Assembly: GCA_026003895.1 (NCBI GenBank)
Contig: BPIC01000003.1
Span: 425,148 to 489,147, forward strand
DNA length: 64,000 nucleotides
From: Dehalococcoidia bacterium
Lineage (GTDB): Bacteria > Chloroflexota > Dehalococcoidia > SpSt-223
Direction: 5' to 3'
Made by a program: the position numbers and the translations under genes. Each line of letters opens with the position of its first letter. Positions within the stretch are counted from its first letter, which is position 1. The notes under the pieces were generated by a model. That model worked only from the letters and a program-made list of their open reading frames with translations. It was not told where the DNA came from and did not search any database. Shown piece by piece: positions 27,227 to 36,137 of this stretch.

Positions 27227-28062
27227 CCTCTGAGCTTCGTCTCAAAAAACGTGACCGCCCGCTCCCAGGCCTCTCGTGCGCCGGCTTCGTTGTACTCGAC
27301 GTTCGCCTCGTTGAGAAAGCCGCGCTCGACACCCTTGACAATCACGGGGGTAAACGACACGCCGGCCCGCCGCGTCGCCTCCTCGAGAGCTGGAAGCGCG
27401 GCGATCTGTCGGCGATCGTACTCGGCGTAGATGCCGAGAACCGCCGCCTTGATCTGCGCCAGCCGTGACGCAGCGGGCGGGTCGCCGCCGACAACGACCG
27501 CTGCCCGAATCTGCGAAAGTCCGGCGGCGGCGACCCAAGCAACGGTCCCGCCGTAGTCCAGCCCGAAGAGGCCGAGCGCCCCTTTGTCGACGAAGTCGAG
27601 CCCTTCGAGGTAGTGCACCGCCGCCGCGACATCTCCGGCGGCACGGTCGGGCGTAATCCGGTTGAGCAAGGCCGTCAGCGCGGTCAAGTCGCCGGCATTG
27701 TCGGTGCCGCCGCTGCGCGAGAGGAAGTCGATGGCGAGTGTCAGATACCCGCCCTTGGCAAGCCGGCGCGCCATCTCCTTGGCGTAGGGGCTGAGGCCGC
27801 GTCCATCCGGGAGCAAAAGGATGGTTGGAAACGGCCCGCGGCCGCGCGGGCGGGCGCGGTAGGCGAGAATGCGATCGCGCTCGGCGGCGAAGTCGACCGC
27901 CCCGGCGTCGATAGCAGGGTCGTTCGGGCTGACCGTTGCGCCGGGGCCGGGAACGGGCGTTCGTGCGGCGCTCGTTGCGCCTTGCCGGATGCTGAAGCAG
28001 CCCGCCCCGGCGATCACGAGGGCGCTGGAGAGCAACCACCGGCGCGAGACGGGGCGAATCAC
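27223..28062 (-). CDS. Dienelactone-hydrolase-like lipoprotein lacking catalytic residues
   Basis: 279 residues. GTG 28062 overlaps the upstream stop. A signal peptide (RRWLLSSALVIAGAGC) ends in a lipobox with Cys22. The body is a dienelactone-hydrolase fold: LLLPDGRGLSPYAKEMARRLA, FLSRSGG, elbow LFGLDYGG and IYAEYDRR. At the elbow the family cysteine is Asp169, and the catalytic His region reads GVERGF, putting Arg247 where His is expected; Asp216 is kept. It is probably membrane-tethered outside the cytoplasm and not a normal hydrolase. Confidence 0.75.
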   Translation of the reverse strand: MIRPVSRRWLLSSALVIAGAGCFSIRQGATSAARTPVPGPGATVSPNDPAIDAGAVDFAAERDRILAYRARPRGRGPFPTILLLPDGRGLSPYAKEMARRLAKGGYLTLAIDFLSRSGGTDNAGDLTALTALLNRITPDRAAGDVAAAVHYLEGLDFVDKGALGLFGLDYGGTVAWVAAAGLSQIRAAVVVGGDPPAASRLAQIKAAVLGIYAEYDRRQIAALPALEEATRRAGVSFTPVIVKGVERGFLNEANVEYNEAGAREAWERAVTFFETKLRG

Positions 28063-28268
28063 CGCCGACCGAACGGCCACCACGACCGCGGCTTTGGCTC
28101 CCAATAGAGCCGGCCGCCGTGATACTGGCCGGCGCACGACATGACGCTCTCGCGCACCGACAGCTTTTCCTTGCCGAGCGTGAGCGCCGGGTTGCCGCAC
28201 AGGCCGCGCTCCTCGTCCGCCGGCTCATACCATTTGCAGGTGCCGCAGCGCTTGTCGGGCTTCGTCAT
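28059..28268 (-). CDS. Small four-cysteine protein
   Basis: 69 residues, too short for certainty but flanked by tight overlaps (four bases on each side), which argues for a real operon gene. Cysteines are spaced CGTC near the N-terminus, GLCGNPA near residue 24 and MSCAGQY near 45, a likely metal site (zinc or iron-sulfur). The tail is basic and Trp-rich (SWWPFGRR). No family recognised with confidence. It sits between a rhodanese and the DLH-like lipoprotein. Confidence 0.6.
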   Translation of the reverse strand: MTKPDKRCGTCKWYEPADEERGLCGNPALTLGKEKLSVRESVMSCAGQYHGGRLYWEPKPRSWWPFGRR

Positions 28269-28636
28269 GCTGTCGCGCCGGCTGGGGCGCCTCGCTCGAA
28301 CGGATAGCCCTTCTCCAGCCACTCTTCCACGGTGCCGACGAAGGCAACCGCCCGCACGGGCAGCCGCTTGCGGACGAGTTGAACCGCGCGGGCGCTCGTC
28401 TCTTCGTTCGGACAATCGCAGTAATAAATGAGCGTCTTGCGAGGCGGCGCCGTCTCGGCGTGCTTGACAACGTCCTTCAGGTCGAGCCGCACTGCGCCGG
28501 GAAGATGGAACTGCTCGTAAAAGAACGGCGAGCGGAGATCGACGAAGATGGCTTCGCCGCGATCGAGCAGTGCCTTGGCGTCTTCCTGCGAGATCCGTTC
28601 GGCCTCGCGGTAGTCAACCTTCTGCTTCACTACCAT
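28265..28636 (-). CDS. Single-domain rhodanese
   Basis: 123 residues. ISQEDAKALLDRG and FVDLRSPFFYEQFHLPGA are the rhodanese N-terminal elements, and the active-site loop is YYCDCPNEETSA with the persulfide-carrying cysteine. ATG 28636 follows CGAGGAGACC. Rhodaneses move sulfane sulfur to acceptors such as cyanide or proteins. It is first in a three-gene overlapping operon with the four-cysteine protein and the lipoprotein, so a redox or sulfur-related role for that operon is plausible but inferred. Confidence 0.85.
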   Translation of the reverse strand: MVVKQKVDYREAERISQEDAKALLDRGEAIFVDLRSPFFYEQFHLPGAVRLDLKDVVKHAETAPPRKTLIYYCDCPNEETSARAVQLVRKRLPVRAVAFVGTVEEWLEKGYPFERGAPAGATA

Positions 28637-28837
28637 CGGGTCTCCTCGCGCAGCGGACGGAGCCGTCCGCCGGGGTTCGATCGAACTGTAGCATGGCCTG
28701 CGGGACGATGACGTGATGCCGCCCGGATCGTCTTTGGGATATGATCCGCCGGTCTGCTGCAGCGGAGCGCGCCCCGTTTGGCTGGCGAGCCGAGACGGTG
28801 GCTCCTCAATCAAGCGGGGGATAGAAACAATCGGCCG

Positions 28838-29821
28838 ATGCGGGTTTCCGAGCTAGGCGAATTCGGCCTGATCGACCGACTTGCCGCCCGACTCTCTCCC
28901 TGTCCCGCGCCGGATTTGCTTGTTGGGATCGGTGATGACGCTGCTGTTTGGCGCAGCGGCCGGGCCCTGACGATCGCCACTACCGACACCATGGTCGAGG
29001 GGATCCATTTTCTCGCTGAGGAGGCCGACCCGGCCGCTGTCGGCTGGAAAGCGGCCGCCTCCAACCTGAGCGACATCAACGCGATGGGTGGCACCCCCCG
29101 CTACGCGCTCGTGACGCTCGGCCTGCCCGCGGAGACTCCCGTCGCGTGGGTGGACGGGCTCTACGCCGGGCTCGGCGCGTTTGCGGAGGCGGGCGTGGCG
29201 ATCGCAGGTGGCGATATCGTCCGCTCGCCTGTCCGTTTTGTTACGGTGGCGCTCGCTGGCGACGCTCCGGCGCGGCGCGACTGGCGGCGGTCGCTGCTCC
29301 TGCGCTCAGCCGCCCAGCCGGGCGACGTCGTCGCGGTGAGCGGTACCCTCGGCGGACCGGCAGGAGGGCTGTTGATTCGGCTTCGCAAGCGCGACGCGCC
29401 GCCGGCGACGCGCGCGGCATTGCTCGATGCTCACGACCGGCCCCGGCCGCCGCTCGGGCTCGGCGTCCGGCTTGTCGCGCTTGGTGTCCGCTGTGGGATG
29501 GATCTCAGCGACGGGCTGGCGGGTGACCTTCCCAAGCTGTGCGCCGCCTCCGGTGTCGGCGCGGAAATCGAGCTGGGGCGACTGCCCGTCCACCCGGCGC
29601 TGCGCGACGCGTGGCCAGAGGATGCGCTGACGATCGCTGCCAGTGGCGGCGAAGAGTACGAATTGCTCGTGAGTTGCCGGCCGGCGGTTTGGCGGCGGAT
29701 CGAGGCAGCGGGGTTGCCGCTCACCGCGATCGGCCGGATCGTCGCCGAGCCGGGCGTCCGCTTTCTGGGCGCGACGGAGCCTCTCGTCGGCTGGGATCAT
29801 CTCGCCGGAGCTGGCGCGTGA
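28838..29821 (+). CDS. thiL: Thiamine-monophosphate kinase
   Basis: About 327 residues of the ThiL/PurM-like fold. VGIGDDAAVW binds Mg-ATP, TTDTMVEGIHF and NLSDINAMGG are family signatures, and CGMDLSDGLAGDL lies in the second half. It phosphorylates TMP to TPP. ATG 28838 (MRVSELGEFGLI) matches the typical N-terminus; an earlier in-frame ATG at 28778 would add atypical residues. Its stop overlaps tsaE. The other thiamine genes lie about 7 kb away under a riboswitch, but none is seen here. Confidence 0.92.
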   Translation: MRVSELGEFGLIDRLAARLSPCPAPDLLVGIGDDAAVWRSGRALTIATTDTMVEGIHFLAEEADPAAVGWKAAASNLSDINAMGGTPRYALVTLGLPAETPVAWVDGLYAGLGAFAEAGVAIAGGDIVRSPVRFVTVALAGDAPARRDWRRSLLLRSAAQPGDVVAVSGTLGGPAGGLLIRLRKRDAPPATRAALLDAHDRPRPPLGLGVRLVALGVRCGMDLSDGLAGDLPKLCAASGVGAEIELGRLPVHPALRDAWPEDALTIAASGGEEYELLVSCRPAVWRRIEAAGLPLTAIGRIVAEPGVRFLGATEPLVGWDHLAGAGA

Positions 29822-30273
29822 TCCGTCGCGAGACGCACAGCCCCGACGAGACGCGCTTGATCGGTCGGGCGCTCGGTGCGGCAGCCGAGCCGGGGGCAGT
29901 GCTGCTGCTGCGTGGCGACCTTGGCAGCGGCAAGACGACGCTGGCGCAGGGGATCGGCGAGGCACTTGGCGCGTTCGAGGTGAACAGCCCCACCTTCATC
30001 CTCGTCGCCGAGCACCGCGGCCGGATCCCGCTCTTTCACGTCGACCTCTATCGCCTCGGTGACGTCGACGATATCAGCGACCTTGCGCTCGACGAGGTGA
30101 TCGGCCGCATCGGCGTCGTCGTCGTGGAGTGGCCGGAACGCTACCATGGCGAGTGGCCGGAGGACCGGCTGGAGATCGCGTTGGCGGGCGAGGGCGAGAC
30201 GCGAACACTCACCTTTACCCCAACTGGGCCGCGTCACCGTGCCCTGCTTCGGCGCGCCGGGATCGCGCCGTGA
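29818..30273 (+). CDS. tsaE: tRNA threonylcarbamoyladenosine biosynthesis ATPase
   Basis: 151 residues. The P-loop is LRGDLGSGKTTLAQ near residue 30, followed by NSPTFILVAEH and the conserved HVDLYRL. GTG 29818 overlaps the thiL stop (GTGA). TsaE works with TsaB and TsaD to make t6A37 in ANN-decoding tRNAs. The tsaB gene follows with another four-base overlap; tsaD is not in the window. Confidence 0.93.
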   Translation: MIRRETHSPDETRLIGRALGAAAEPGAVLLLRGDLGSGKTTLAQGIGEALGAFEVNSPTFILVAEHRGRIPLFHVDLYRLGDVDDISDLALDEVIGRIGVVVVEWPERYHGEWPEDRLEIALAGEGETRTLTFTPTGPRHRALLRRAGIAP

Positions 30274-30911
30274 TCCTTGCGATCGATAGTGCAAGCGACC
30301 TGACAGGGCTGGCGCTGTGGGAGGAGGGCCTGCTCGCTGAAGCCGTCTGGCGCTCCGAGCGTCGGCAGACGGCGGAGCTGTTGCCCCGACTGATCCGGCT
30401 GCTCGCCGATGCTGGCCGCTCGCTCGACGACGCGCGCGGGCTGGTGGTCGTCACCGGCCCCGGCAGCTTCAATGGGATTCGCGTTGGGATTGCCACCGCC
30501 CAGGCGTTTGCGCTGGCGCGCCGACTGCCCCTTGTCGGCGTCTCGCTCTTGGAGGGGATGGCGTGGCCGTATCGGGCGCTTGGCCGGGTCGGCGTGGTGC
30601 TGCGCGCCGGCCGCGATCATGCTGTGGCGGTCTTCGAAGCAAAAGGGACTGGAATCGCGACCGTCCTAGCCCCGACAATCGTGTCGACCGCGCAAACGGC
30701 CGGCATCATGGCGGGTTGCCGGCTTGTCGTGAGTGCGGCGGGTGAGCTGGACGAGGTGGAGATTCCGATGATCGTCGGCCTCGCGGCGCAGCCGCGTCCG
30801 GGGGTGATCGCCGAGCTTGGGGCCGAGCGACTGCGCACCGGCTCGACGGAGCCGGTCGAGCCACTCTACCTGCGGGCTCCTCACATTACGCCGCCGAAGG
30901 CGAAAGCATGA
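30270..30911 (+). CDS. tsaB: tRNA threonylcarbamoyladenosine biosynthesis protein, YeaZ-like
   Basis: 213 residues of the ASKHA fold. ILAIDSASDLTGLAL at the start and VVTGPGSFNGIRVGIATAQA are diagnostic of TsaB/YeaZ. The residue after GSF is N where many homologs have T. GTG 30270 overlaps the tsaE stop. The C-terminal half is less conserved, as usual. It forms a complex with TsaD and TsaE for t6A synthesis. Confidence 0.9.
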   Translation: MILAIDSASDLTGLALWEEGLLAEAVWRSERRQTAELLPRLIRLLADAGRSLDDARGLVVVTGPGSFNGIRVGIATAQAFALARRLPLVGVSLLEGMAWPYRALGRVGVVLRAGRDHAVAVFEAKGTGIATVLAPTIVSTAQTAGIMAGCRLVVSAAGELDEVEIPMIVGLAAQPRPGVIAELGAERLRTGSTEPVEPLYLRAPHITPPKAKA

Positions 30912-30940
30912 CCGTCGCGTCACTGTCCAGAAGGAGCACG

Positions 30941-31324
30941 ATGATCCAGGCGTTCGGCCTTCTTTTCGTCGGAATTTGCCTCTCGGTCGTCGGCGAGTTG
31001 CTGCTCAAGCATGGGGTCAACAACGTTGGCCGCACCCTCGAGCTGTGGCCACTCCCTGAGCTCGTCGGCACTCTCTGGAGCGTTTTCACCAACTGGTATG
31101 TCTTGGCAGGCTTCGCCTGTGTCTTCAGCGCCTCAATCTTCTGGCTCGCCGTGCTGTCGCGCGCCGAGATCTCCCTCGTCTACCCGATGCTCAGCATTTC
31201 CTACGTCGTCGTCGTCATCCTTTCCTATTTCATCTTTCGCGAGAATGTGACCCTGCTTCGGCTGGCGGGCTGTTGCGTCATCATCGGTGGAGTCGCGTTG
31301 GTTGGGCTAAGCTATCGCAGCTAA
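30941..31324 (+). CDS. Four-helix small transporter (SMR/EamA-like)
   Basis: 127 residues, nearly all hydrophobic, with four predicted membrane helices. It begins MIQAFGLLFVGICLSVVGEL and a Glu/Ser-bearing helix LSRAEISLVYPMLSISYVVV matches SMR/EamA-type half transporters, including those linked to undecaprenyl-phosphate sugars. ATG 30941 follows AAGGAG. Substrate unknown; it probably acts as a dimer in the inner membrane. Confidence 0.75.
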   Translation: MIQAFGLLFVGICLSVVGELLLKHGVNNVGRTLELWPLPELVGTLWSVFTNWYVLAGFACVFSASIFWLAVLSRAEISLVYPMLSISYVVVVILSYFIFRENVTLLRLAGCCVIIGGVALVGLSYRS

Positions 31325-31346
31325 TCCTTGCCCGGGGGAGTGCGCG

Positions 31347-31763
31347 ATGGTGAAGTTGACCCTGATGTACCGCGCCAAAGAAGACGGCCAGTTCTTCAAC
31401 GAAGACCATTACCACAAAGTCCACGTCGCCGAGGCGCTCAAATTCGTCGGCAAGTATGGCTGCAAGAAGCTGGTGCTGGGCCGCGTCATCGAGGACATTC
31501 CGGAGCGTGCTGGCGCAAAGCCCCCGTTCTACCGAATGACCGAGCTGTACTTCGACACGCTAGAGGACGCCCGCCGCTGCGTGTTCTCCCCCGAGATGCT
31601 CGCCCTCAACCCGGATGGCCGGAACTATCACAACACCAAGGGCGAGTCCTTCTTCAACGAGATCGAAGAATACTCGTTCGACGAGAGCGGCCGCTTCGTG
31701 GAAGCGACCGGCGAATGGGCGGACTATTTCAACAGCCGCCGCGCCTATTTCCGAGGGGAGTAA
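31347..31763 (+). CDS. EthD-domain protein
   Basis: 138 residues. MVKLTLMYRAKEDGQFFNEDHYHKVH is the opening strand and His-containing turn of EthD/ABM-like ferredoxin folds, and a second strand set follows at MTELYFDTLEDA. Such proteins help oxidative degradation of ethers or act as small monooxygenases or isomerases; substrate unknown. It starts 22 bases after the transporter stop and may share its transcript. The next gene is convergent. Confidence 0.72.
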   Translation: MVKLTLMYRAKEDGQFFNEDHYHKVHVAEALKFVGKYGCKKLVLGRVIEDIPERAGAKPPFYRMTELYFDTLEDARRCVFSPEMLALNPDGRNYHNTKGESFFNEIEEYSFDESGRFVEATGEWADYFNSRRAYFRGE

Positions 31764-31825
31764 GCGCCTCGACATCGCCGCGCCGGGGCGCCGATCCCCG
31801 GAATAGCCGTCTCTGCGGGCACGCC

Positions 31826-32839
31826 TCAAGCCGCCGCAAGCAGCGTCGAGACAAGCATCTCGCGGGCAGCGGCGGCGTCGGCAGGGGTGAAACCGAGCCT
31901 GGCGCCGAAGCGGCCGGCGAACAGGTCGGGCGGCACGGGCACGACGATGTCTGCATCGGCGATCGCGCCGGCGGCTTCGGCGAAGGTGTCTGGGCGGGCG
32001 ACGATGGCGAAGGCACGCACGATCTCCTCCGGCAAGAGCGCCGCCGCGCCGGAAAGATCTCCGGCGTCGCACCGTTCGCTGAAGCGTGCTGCCAACGCAT
32101 CGCCCGCCGCTTCGGCGAGCCGTGGCCGGAAGCGCGGCAAGCTGAGCGCAGCGGCGATTTCGGCACGCGCCCGGCGGGAGGCCGTCGCTTCATCATCGTC
32201 GACCGAGGCGATCATCCCGAGGATGATCGGGAAGCTGCCGCGCTGGCGGCGCTCGCGCACCAATTGGGCGCGCGCCGCGAGGGTGGGTAACGGCGTGATC
32301 ACCTGGACGGCAAGCCCGTCGGCGATTTCCGCTGCGAGGCGGGTCATTGCCGGGCCGTGCGCTCCGAGCAGCACCGGCAGTGCTGCCTCGTCGAGCCCGA
32401 AGCCGAGCGCGGAAACCTGCTGATACGGGCCTTGGTACGACACTGGGGCTCCGGCTGGCGCCCGCAGCAGCGCTGTGACCGCAGCATGAAAGTCGCGCAA
32501 GCGAGCGAGCGGCGGCGCGAACGGGACATTGTGGACGGTTGGGTTGAGGTAGTCGTTCCCTGCGCCGAGACCGAGCAGAAAGCGGCCGGGCGCGTAGGCG
32601 GCGAGAGCGGCGGCGGCGGCCGCGGTCTGCGCAGCCGAGCGAGTAGGCAGGGCGACGACGATGCCGACGTGGGCGGTCTCGGTGGCAGCAAGCGCTAGCG
32701 CCGCGTCGACGAAGCAATCGCTACCGGCAAGGTCGGCCGGCCAGAGCCCAGCGAGCCCGGCCCGTTCTGCCGCCCGGCTCAGCTCCTGCCATTCGCGCCC
32801 CGAGCGGGCGAGTGCCCGCGATAACCCGACTCGCGCCAT
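31826..32839 (-). CDS. LLM-class flavin-dependent oxidoreductase
   Basis: 337 residues of the luciferase-like TIM barrel family. Typical elements: ETAHVGIVVALPTRS, AAYAPGRFLLGLGAGND and VLLGAHGPAMTRLAAEIADGLAV. Such enzymes use reduced FMN or F420; the ALPTRS and LGAGND segments resemble the F420-dependent subgroup, but that is only suggestive. ATG 32839 is the first codon of MARVGLSRALARSG. It is convergent with the EthD gene and co-oriented with dprA. Confidence 0.82.
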   Translation of the reverse strand: MARVGLSRALARSGREWQELSRAAERAGLAGLWPADLAGSDCFVDAALALAATETAHVGIVVALPTRSAAQTAAAAAALAAYAPGRFLLGLGAGNDYLNPTVHNVPFAPPLARLRDFHAAVTALLRAPAGAPVSYQGPYQQVSALGFGLDEAALPVLLGAHGPAMTRLAAEIADGLAVQVITPLPTLAARAQLVRERRQRGSFPIILGMIASVDDDEATASRRARAEIAAALSLPRFRPRLAEAAGDALAARFSERCDAGDLSGAAALLPEEIVRAFAIVARPDTFAEAAGAIADADIVVPVPPDLFAGRFGARLGFTPADAAAAREMLVSTLLAAA

Positions 32840-32884
32840 CCGGCTCCTCCGCGTTGGCAGCGTAGCGGCGGCAGTTTGCGCCGG

Positions 32885-33979
32885 TCAAACGGCGCGGGCA
32901 TAGTGCATCCCGCCCAAGTGGCGGACGGTTCCCTTCAGCTCGAGCATCACGAGGGTGGCGCTGACGCTCGCGGCGGGCAGGTCAGCCAACCGGCACAGGT
33001 CGTCGATGTGGATTGGCTCGGCGGAGAGGTGCGGTAGCAGCGCTGCCTCGACCGGATCGTCGGGCAGCACGTCCTGCAAATCGAAGCGGCCTTGGATCGC
33101 GACAACCTCGTCGACGAGGTCCTCCACCGAGGTGACGAGCTTGGCGAGGCCGCGCTTGATGAATTGATTCGGTCCATCGGAGAGCGGCGAAAGGATACTG
33201 CCCGGGACCGCGAAGGTCTCGCGATTTTGATTCAGAGCGTAGGCGAGCGTGAGCAGCGCCCCGCTTTTGCGGTCGCCCTCGACGACGAGCACGCCGCGGC
33301 TGAGACCGCTGATGATCCGGTTGCGTTGGGGAAAATTCGTCGCTGCCGGCTTGGTCCCGAGCGGGTATTCGCTGACGAGCGCGCCCTGTTCGGCCACGCG
33401 CGCCGCCAGCTTGGCATTCTCAGCCGGGTAGACGATGTCCAACCCTGAGCCGAGGACGGCGAGCGTTCGGCCGCCGGCCTCAAGGCACGCGAGGGTGGGC
33501 GATGGTGTCGATGCCCGCGCGCCAAGCCGCTGACGACGGTGTAGCCCGTGCTGGGCGAGGTCGCGGGCGAACTGAGCGGCGGTCTGCCGGCCATACGCCG
33601 GTCGCCCGGCGCGTACCGACCACGGCGATGGCGCGGCTGTCCTCCTCGCGGGAGCGTCCCCGCGCACGAAGAGAAGGGGTGGGGCAGCGTCGATCTCGCG
33701 CAGCAGCCGAGGATAGGCTGGATCATTCCAACGAAGTGCCCCGCACGCCGGGCGCGGTGCAGCCGATTCCAGCTCACGTTCGGGGGTCGACCGTCGCCTT
33801 GGTCGTCGCGATCGCCTCGCGGGGTGCGTTCGTCGATGCCGGCAGCGGCCAGCGCACTGGCGCTTGCCCGCCCAAGCGAGGCCGAGGTCGCCGAAGGCGC
33901 TCTCCAAGCGGCGAAACTTCGACGGACCGATGCCTGGCACGCGCAGCAGCGCGATGCGATAGGCGAGATCGTCGCTCAT
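32885..33979 (-). CDS. dprA: DNA processing protein DprA, several frameshifts
   Basis: ATG 33979 opens DDLAYRIALLRVPGIGPSKF, the helix-hairpin-helix-like N-terminus of DprA. The Rossmann core is split among frames: PLLFVRGD, AYGRQTAAQFARDLA, GYTVVSGLARG, then the long intact part EAGGRTLAVLGSGLDIVYP, NFPQRNRIISGLSRGVLVVE and a C-terminal winged helix. DprA protects and loads RecA on incoming ssDNA. The open frame continues upstream through the BON and MFS genes only because of shifts; it is not a fusion. With the pilus genes it fits natural transformation. Confidence 0.78.
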   Translation of the reverse strand: MSDDLAYRIALLRVPGIGPSKFRRLESAFGDLGLAWAGKRQCAGRCRHRRTHPARRSRRPRRRSTPERELESAAPRPACGALRWNDPAYPRLLREIDAAPPLLFVRGDAPARRTAAPSPWSVRAGRPAYGRQTAAQFARDLAQHGLHRRQRLGARASTPSPTLACLEAGGRTLAVLGSGLDIVYPAENAKLAARVAEQGALVSEYPLGTKPAATNFPQRNRIISGLSRGVLVVEGDRKSGALLTLAYALNQNRETFAVPGSILSPLSDGPNQFIKRGLAKLVTSVEDLVDEVVAIQGRFDLQDVLPDDPVEAALLPHLSAEPIHIDDLCRLADLPAASVSATLVMLELKGTVRHLGGMHYARAV

Positions 33980-34011
33980 CCCCGCCCTCGTGAGAGCCGA
34001 TCGCCGTGGCC

Positions 34012-34291
34012 TCAGGCGCCGGGGAGCGCGTGGGCCGATCTGGATATCGTCGATCACTGCCGAAATGCCGGGCAGGGTGCGGACGATTCTCGACAGCAGC
34101 GTCGCGGATCTCGGGGCTAGGCACGGTGCCGAGCAGCCGAATGCGGTCCTCCACGGCGTTGATCTCGATTCGGTGGCCGGCGGTGCGCGGGGTCGTGCGC
34201 GAGCGGCCTGATTGATCCGCCAGATGATGCCAACATCACGGCTGGTGTTCAGGTGGCTGGGCACGCGATAACGGTGCGGCTCCGGCAGCAT
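34012..34291 (-). CDS. BON-domain protein, frameshifted
   Basis: ATG 34291 follows AGGAGAAGG. The first frame gives MLPEPHRYRVPSHLNTSRDV and WRINQAA. A second frame gives HRIEINAVEDRIRLLGTVPS, and a third gives SRIVRTLPGISAVIDDIQIG. Together these make one BON domain (short alpha-beta module of osmotically induced or hemolysin-like proteins, thought to bind lipids). The stop is probably the TGA at 34012-34014 after another shift. About 92 residues. It lies between dprA and the MFS gene. Confidence 0.5.
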
Positions 34292-35540
34292 CTCGGCCTT
34301 CTCCTGGCGAGCGATCCCGGCTGATTGTAGCCGGACGTCGGCCGCCGCTCTCCGAGCACCGCGGCCAGAATCGCGACCGCAATCAGGACATAGAGCAGCA
34401 TCCCCACCGGCAAGCCGGCGCGATCGGCGACGGGCGCCTACGGCGAGCGGCGCCGCGAGCGCTGCGGTATCGATGTAGGAAATCACGGTCGTCACCGCTC
34501 CCGCTTGTCCTGGCCGCAACGTCAGGGCGCGGGCGCTGAGCAGCGTGGAGAGCGCCGTGCCTGCCGCGCCGGCGAGGAGCGCCCCCACGACGATCGCTGG
34601 CGGAGTCGGAGCGAGGACGAGCGCCGCAATGCCGAGCGCGGCGGCTGCGGCGAGCAGCGGAAGGGGCCAAGCGCCGAGTCGTGCGATCCGCGGCACGGCT
34701 AGGCTGCCGGCGATGGGCGAGGTGACCAGCACGCCAGTGAGCAGCGCCGCAAGCGCGGCATCGAGCCCGGCTTCCTGCTCGTAGTCGAGCAGCAGGAAGC
34801 CGACGAACGGCTCGTCGAGGGTGGTGGAGAGCGTCAGAATGAGCGCCAAGCGCAGCACCCGGCCATCCCTCAGCACCGAGAGCAGGCTACTGAGCGGTGG
34901 TCGCCGCTCCTCGTCGGCGTGGCGGTGAGGCGGCAGCGGGCCGAGCGAAAGGAAGACAACGGCATAGGCAAGCATCGTCGCTGCGCCGATGACGAACAGC
35001 ATCCGCCACGAGACGCCGAGTGCGACGGCGGCGGCGATGGCAACCGGTGAGAGGATGTCGCCCAGTGAGCCGAGGACATAGGCCCGCGCCAGCAGCGGTT
35101 CCACGCGGTCGGGAAAGCGCTCCGACATCTCGATGGTGGCCGGATGAATGAACGAATCGCTCGCCATCCCCCAGAGTAGGCCGCCGGCGACGAGGACGCC
35201 CAGACCATCGCCGAAGGCAAACAGGAGGAGCGCTCCAGCGTAGGCGAGCGCTCCACCAGTCAGCAGCCAACGACGATCCAGGTAGTCGGCAGCGAGGCTG
35301 CCAATCGGCACGCCAACGAGGCCGCCCAGGGAGAGCGAGGCGAGAACGAGGCCCGCCTCGGCGTAGCGCAGGCCGAGATCGTGCTGAATCGCCGGCAACA
35401 GGCCGGCCGGAAAGAAGCTGAGCCACTCATCGAGGAAGTGGACGAGCAGGAGCGCCGCGAGCAGCCGGCTGGGCAGCCGGGCGAGCAGGCGGCCGAGGGC
35501 GGCGAGTGACGATCAGTTCGGTCCGCGAGGCATCCTTCAC
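34249..35540 (-). CDS. MFS transporter, frameshifted at both ends
   Basis: The main frame (to about residue 330) is a major facilitator: LVGVPIGSLAADYLDRRWLL is the loop 2-3 motif, then many helices such as SWRMLFVIGAATMLAYAVVF. The true N-terminus appears to be upstream in another frame, with ELIVTRR followed by LLAALLLVHFLDEWLSFF. At the C-terminal end the frame must change near 34420 to give GMLLYVLIAVAILAAVL. The substrate cannot be inferred. The start codon (GTG near 35540) and the end are approximate. Confidence 0.65.
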
Positions 35541-35651
35541 TCCTCCAAGGTACTCCGGCTCGGTGGTGCGAGCCGCCAAAGCGTTATCTGCGCTGCGCCT
35601 CCGCCGCCCCTGCACTGGCGGGTCGGCCGCGACCGCCGGCGTGGCGAGCGC

Positions 35652-36137
35652 TCAGCGTGCCGCGTCGCGCCATCGCTGAAGGGCACGCTCGTGGGTCTGG
35701 AAGGCGACCGGTGGCAGGGCGTCGGGGGGAAAGACGGCGACCTCGGCGGCGTCGTCGCCGGCTTGGAGAGCGCCGCCGCAGGCGACCGCGCGGTAGAAGA
35801 TCACGAGCCCGTGCTTGTTCGGCTCGAAGAATGACTGGGCGTCCACCACCCCGCGCAGCTCGATCTCGAGGCCGGTCTCCTCACGCACTTCGCGCCGGGC
35901 TGCCTCCTCAACGTCCTCCTCCCAATCGACGTACCCGCCCGGCAGTGCCCAGCGGCCAAGCCCCGGCTCGTTCGCCCGTTTCACGAGCACGATTCCGCCG
36001 GCGTACTCCACGATGCAGACGGCGACCGGCGCTTGATTGCGGTAGTGGACGCGTCCGCAGCGCGTGCAGACCGGTCGGGGCTTGCCTTCGATACGGCGCT
36101 CTTCCAACGGTGCGCCGCAGCTTGTGCAGAACCTCAC
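35652..36137 (-). CDS. Nudix hydrolase with N-terminal zinc ribbon
   Basis: 161 residues. Residues 1-35 hold two CxxC knuckles (FCTSCG, VCTRCG). The Nudix box appears as GGYVDWEEDVEEAARREVREETGL-like sequence, with the catalytic REVREETG in place. GTG 36137 overlaps the HIT stop (GTGA), so it is last in the riboswitch-controlled thiamine operon. Zinc-ribbon Nudix enzymes hydrolyse NADH, ADP-ribose or related pyrophosphates. In this operon a role in removing damaged thiamine pyrophosphates is possible but inferred. Confidence 0.85.
   Translation of the reverse strand: MRFCTSCGAPLEERRIEGKPRPVCTRCGRVHYRNQAPVAVCIVEYAGGIVLVKRANEPGLGRWALPGGYVDWEEDVEEAARREVREETGLEIELRGVVDAQSFFEPNKHGLVIFYRAVACGGALQAGDDAAEVAVFPPDALPPVAFQTHERALQRWRDAAR

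Noticed and set aside
32885..35398. MFS-DprA fusion of about 837 residues
   Set aside because: Domain pieces are missing or read in other frames, a BON gene lies between, and dprA has its own start at 33979. Frame errors explain the long open frame.
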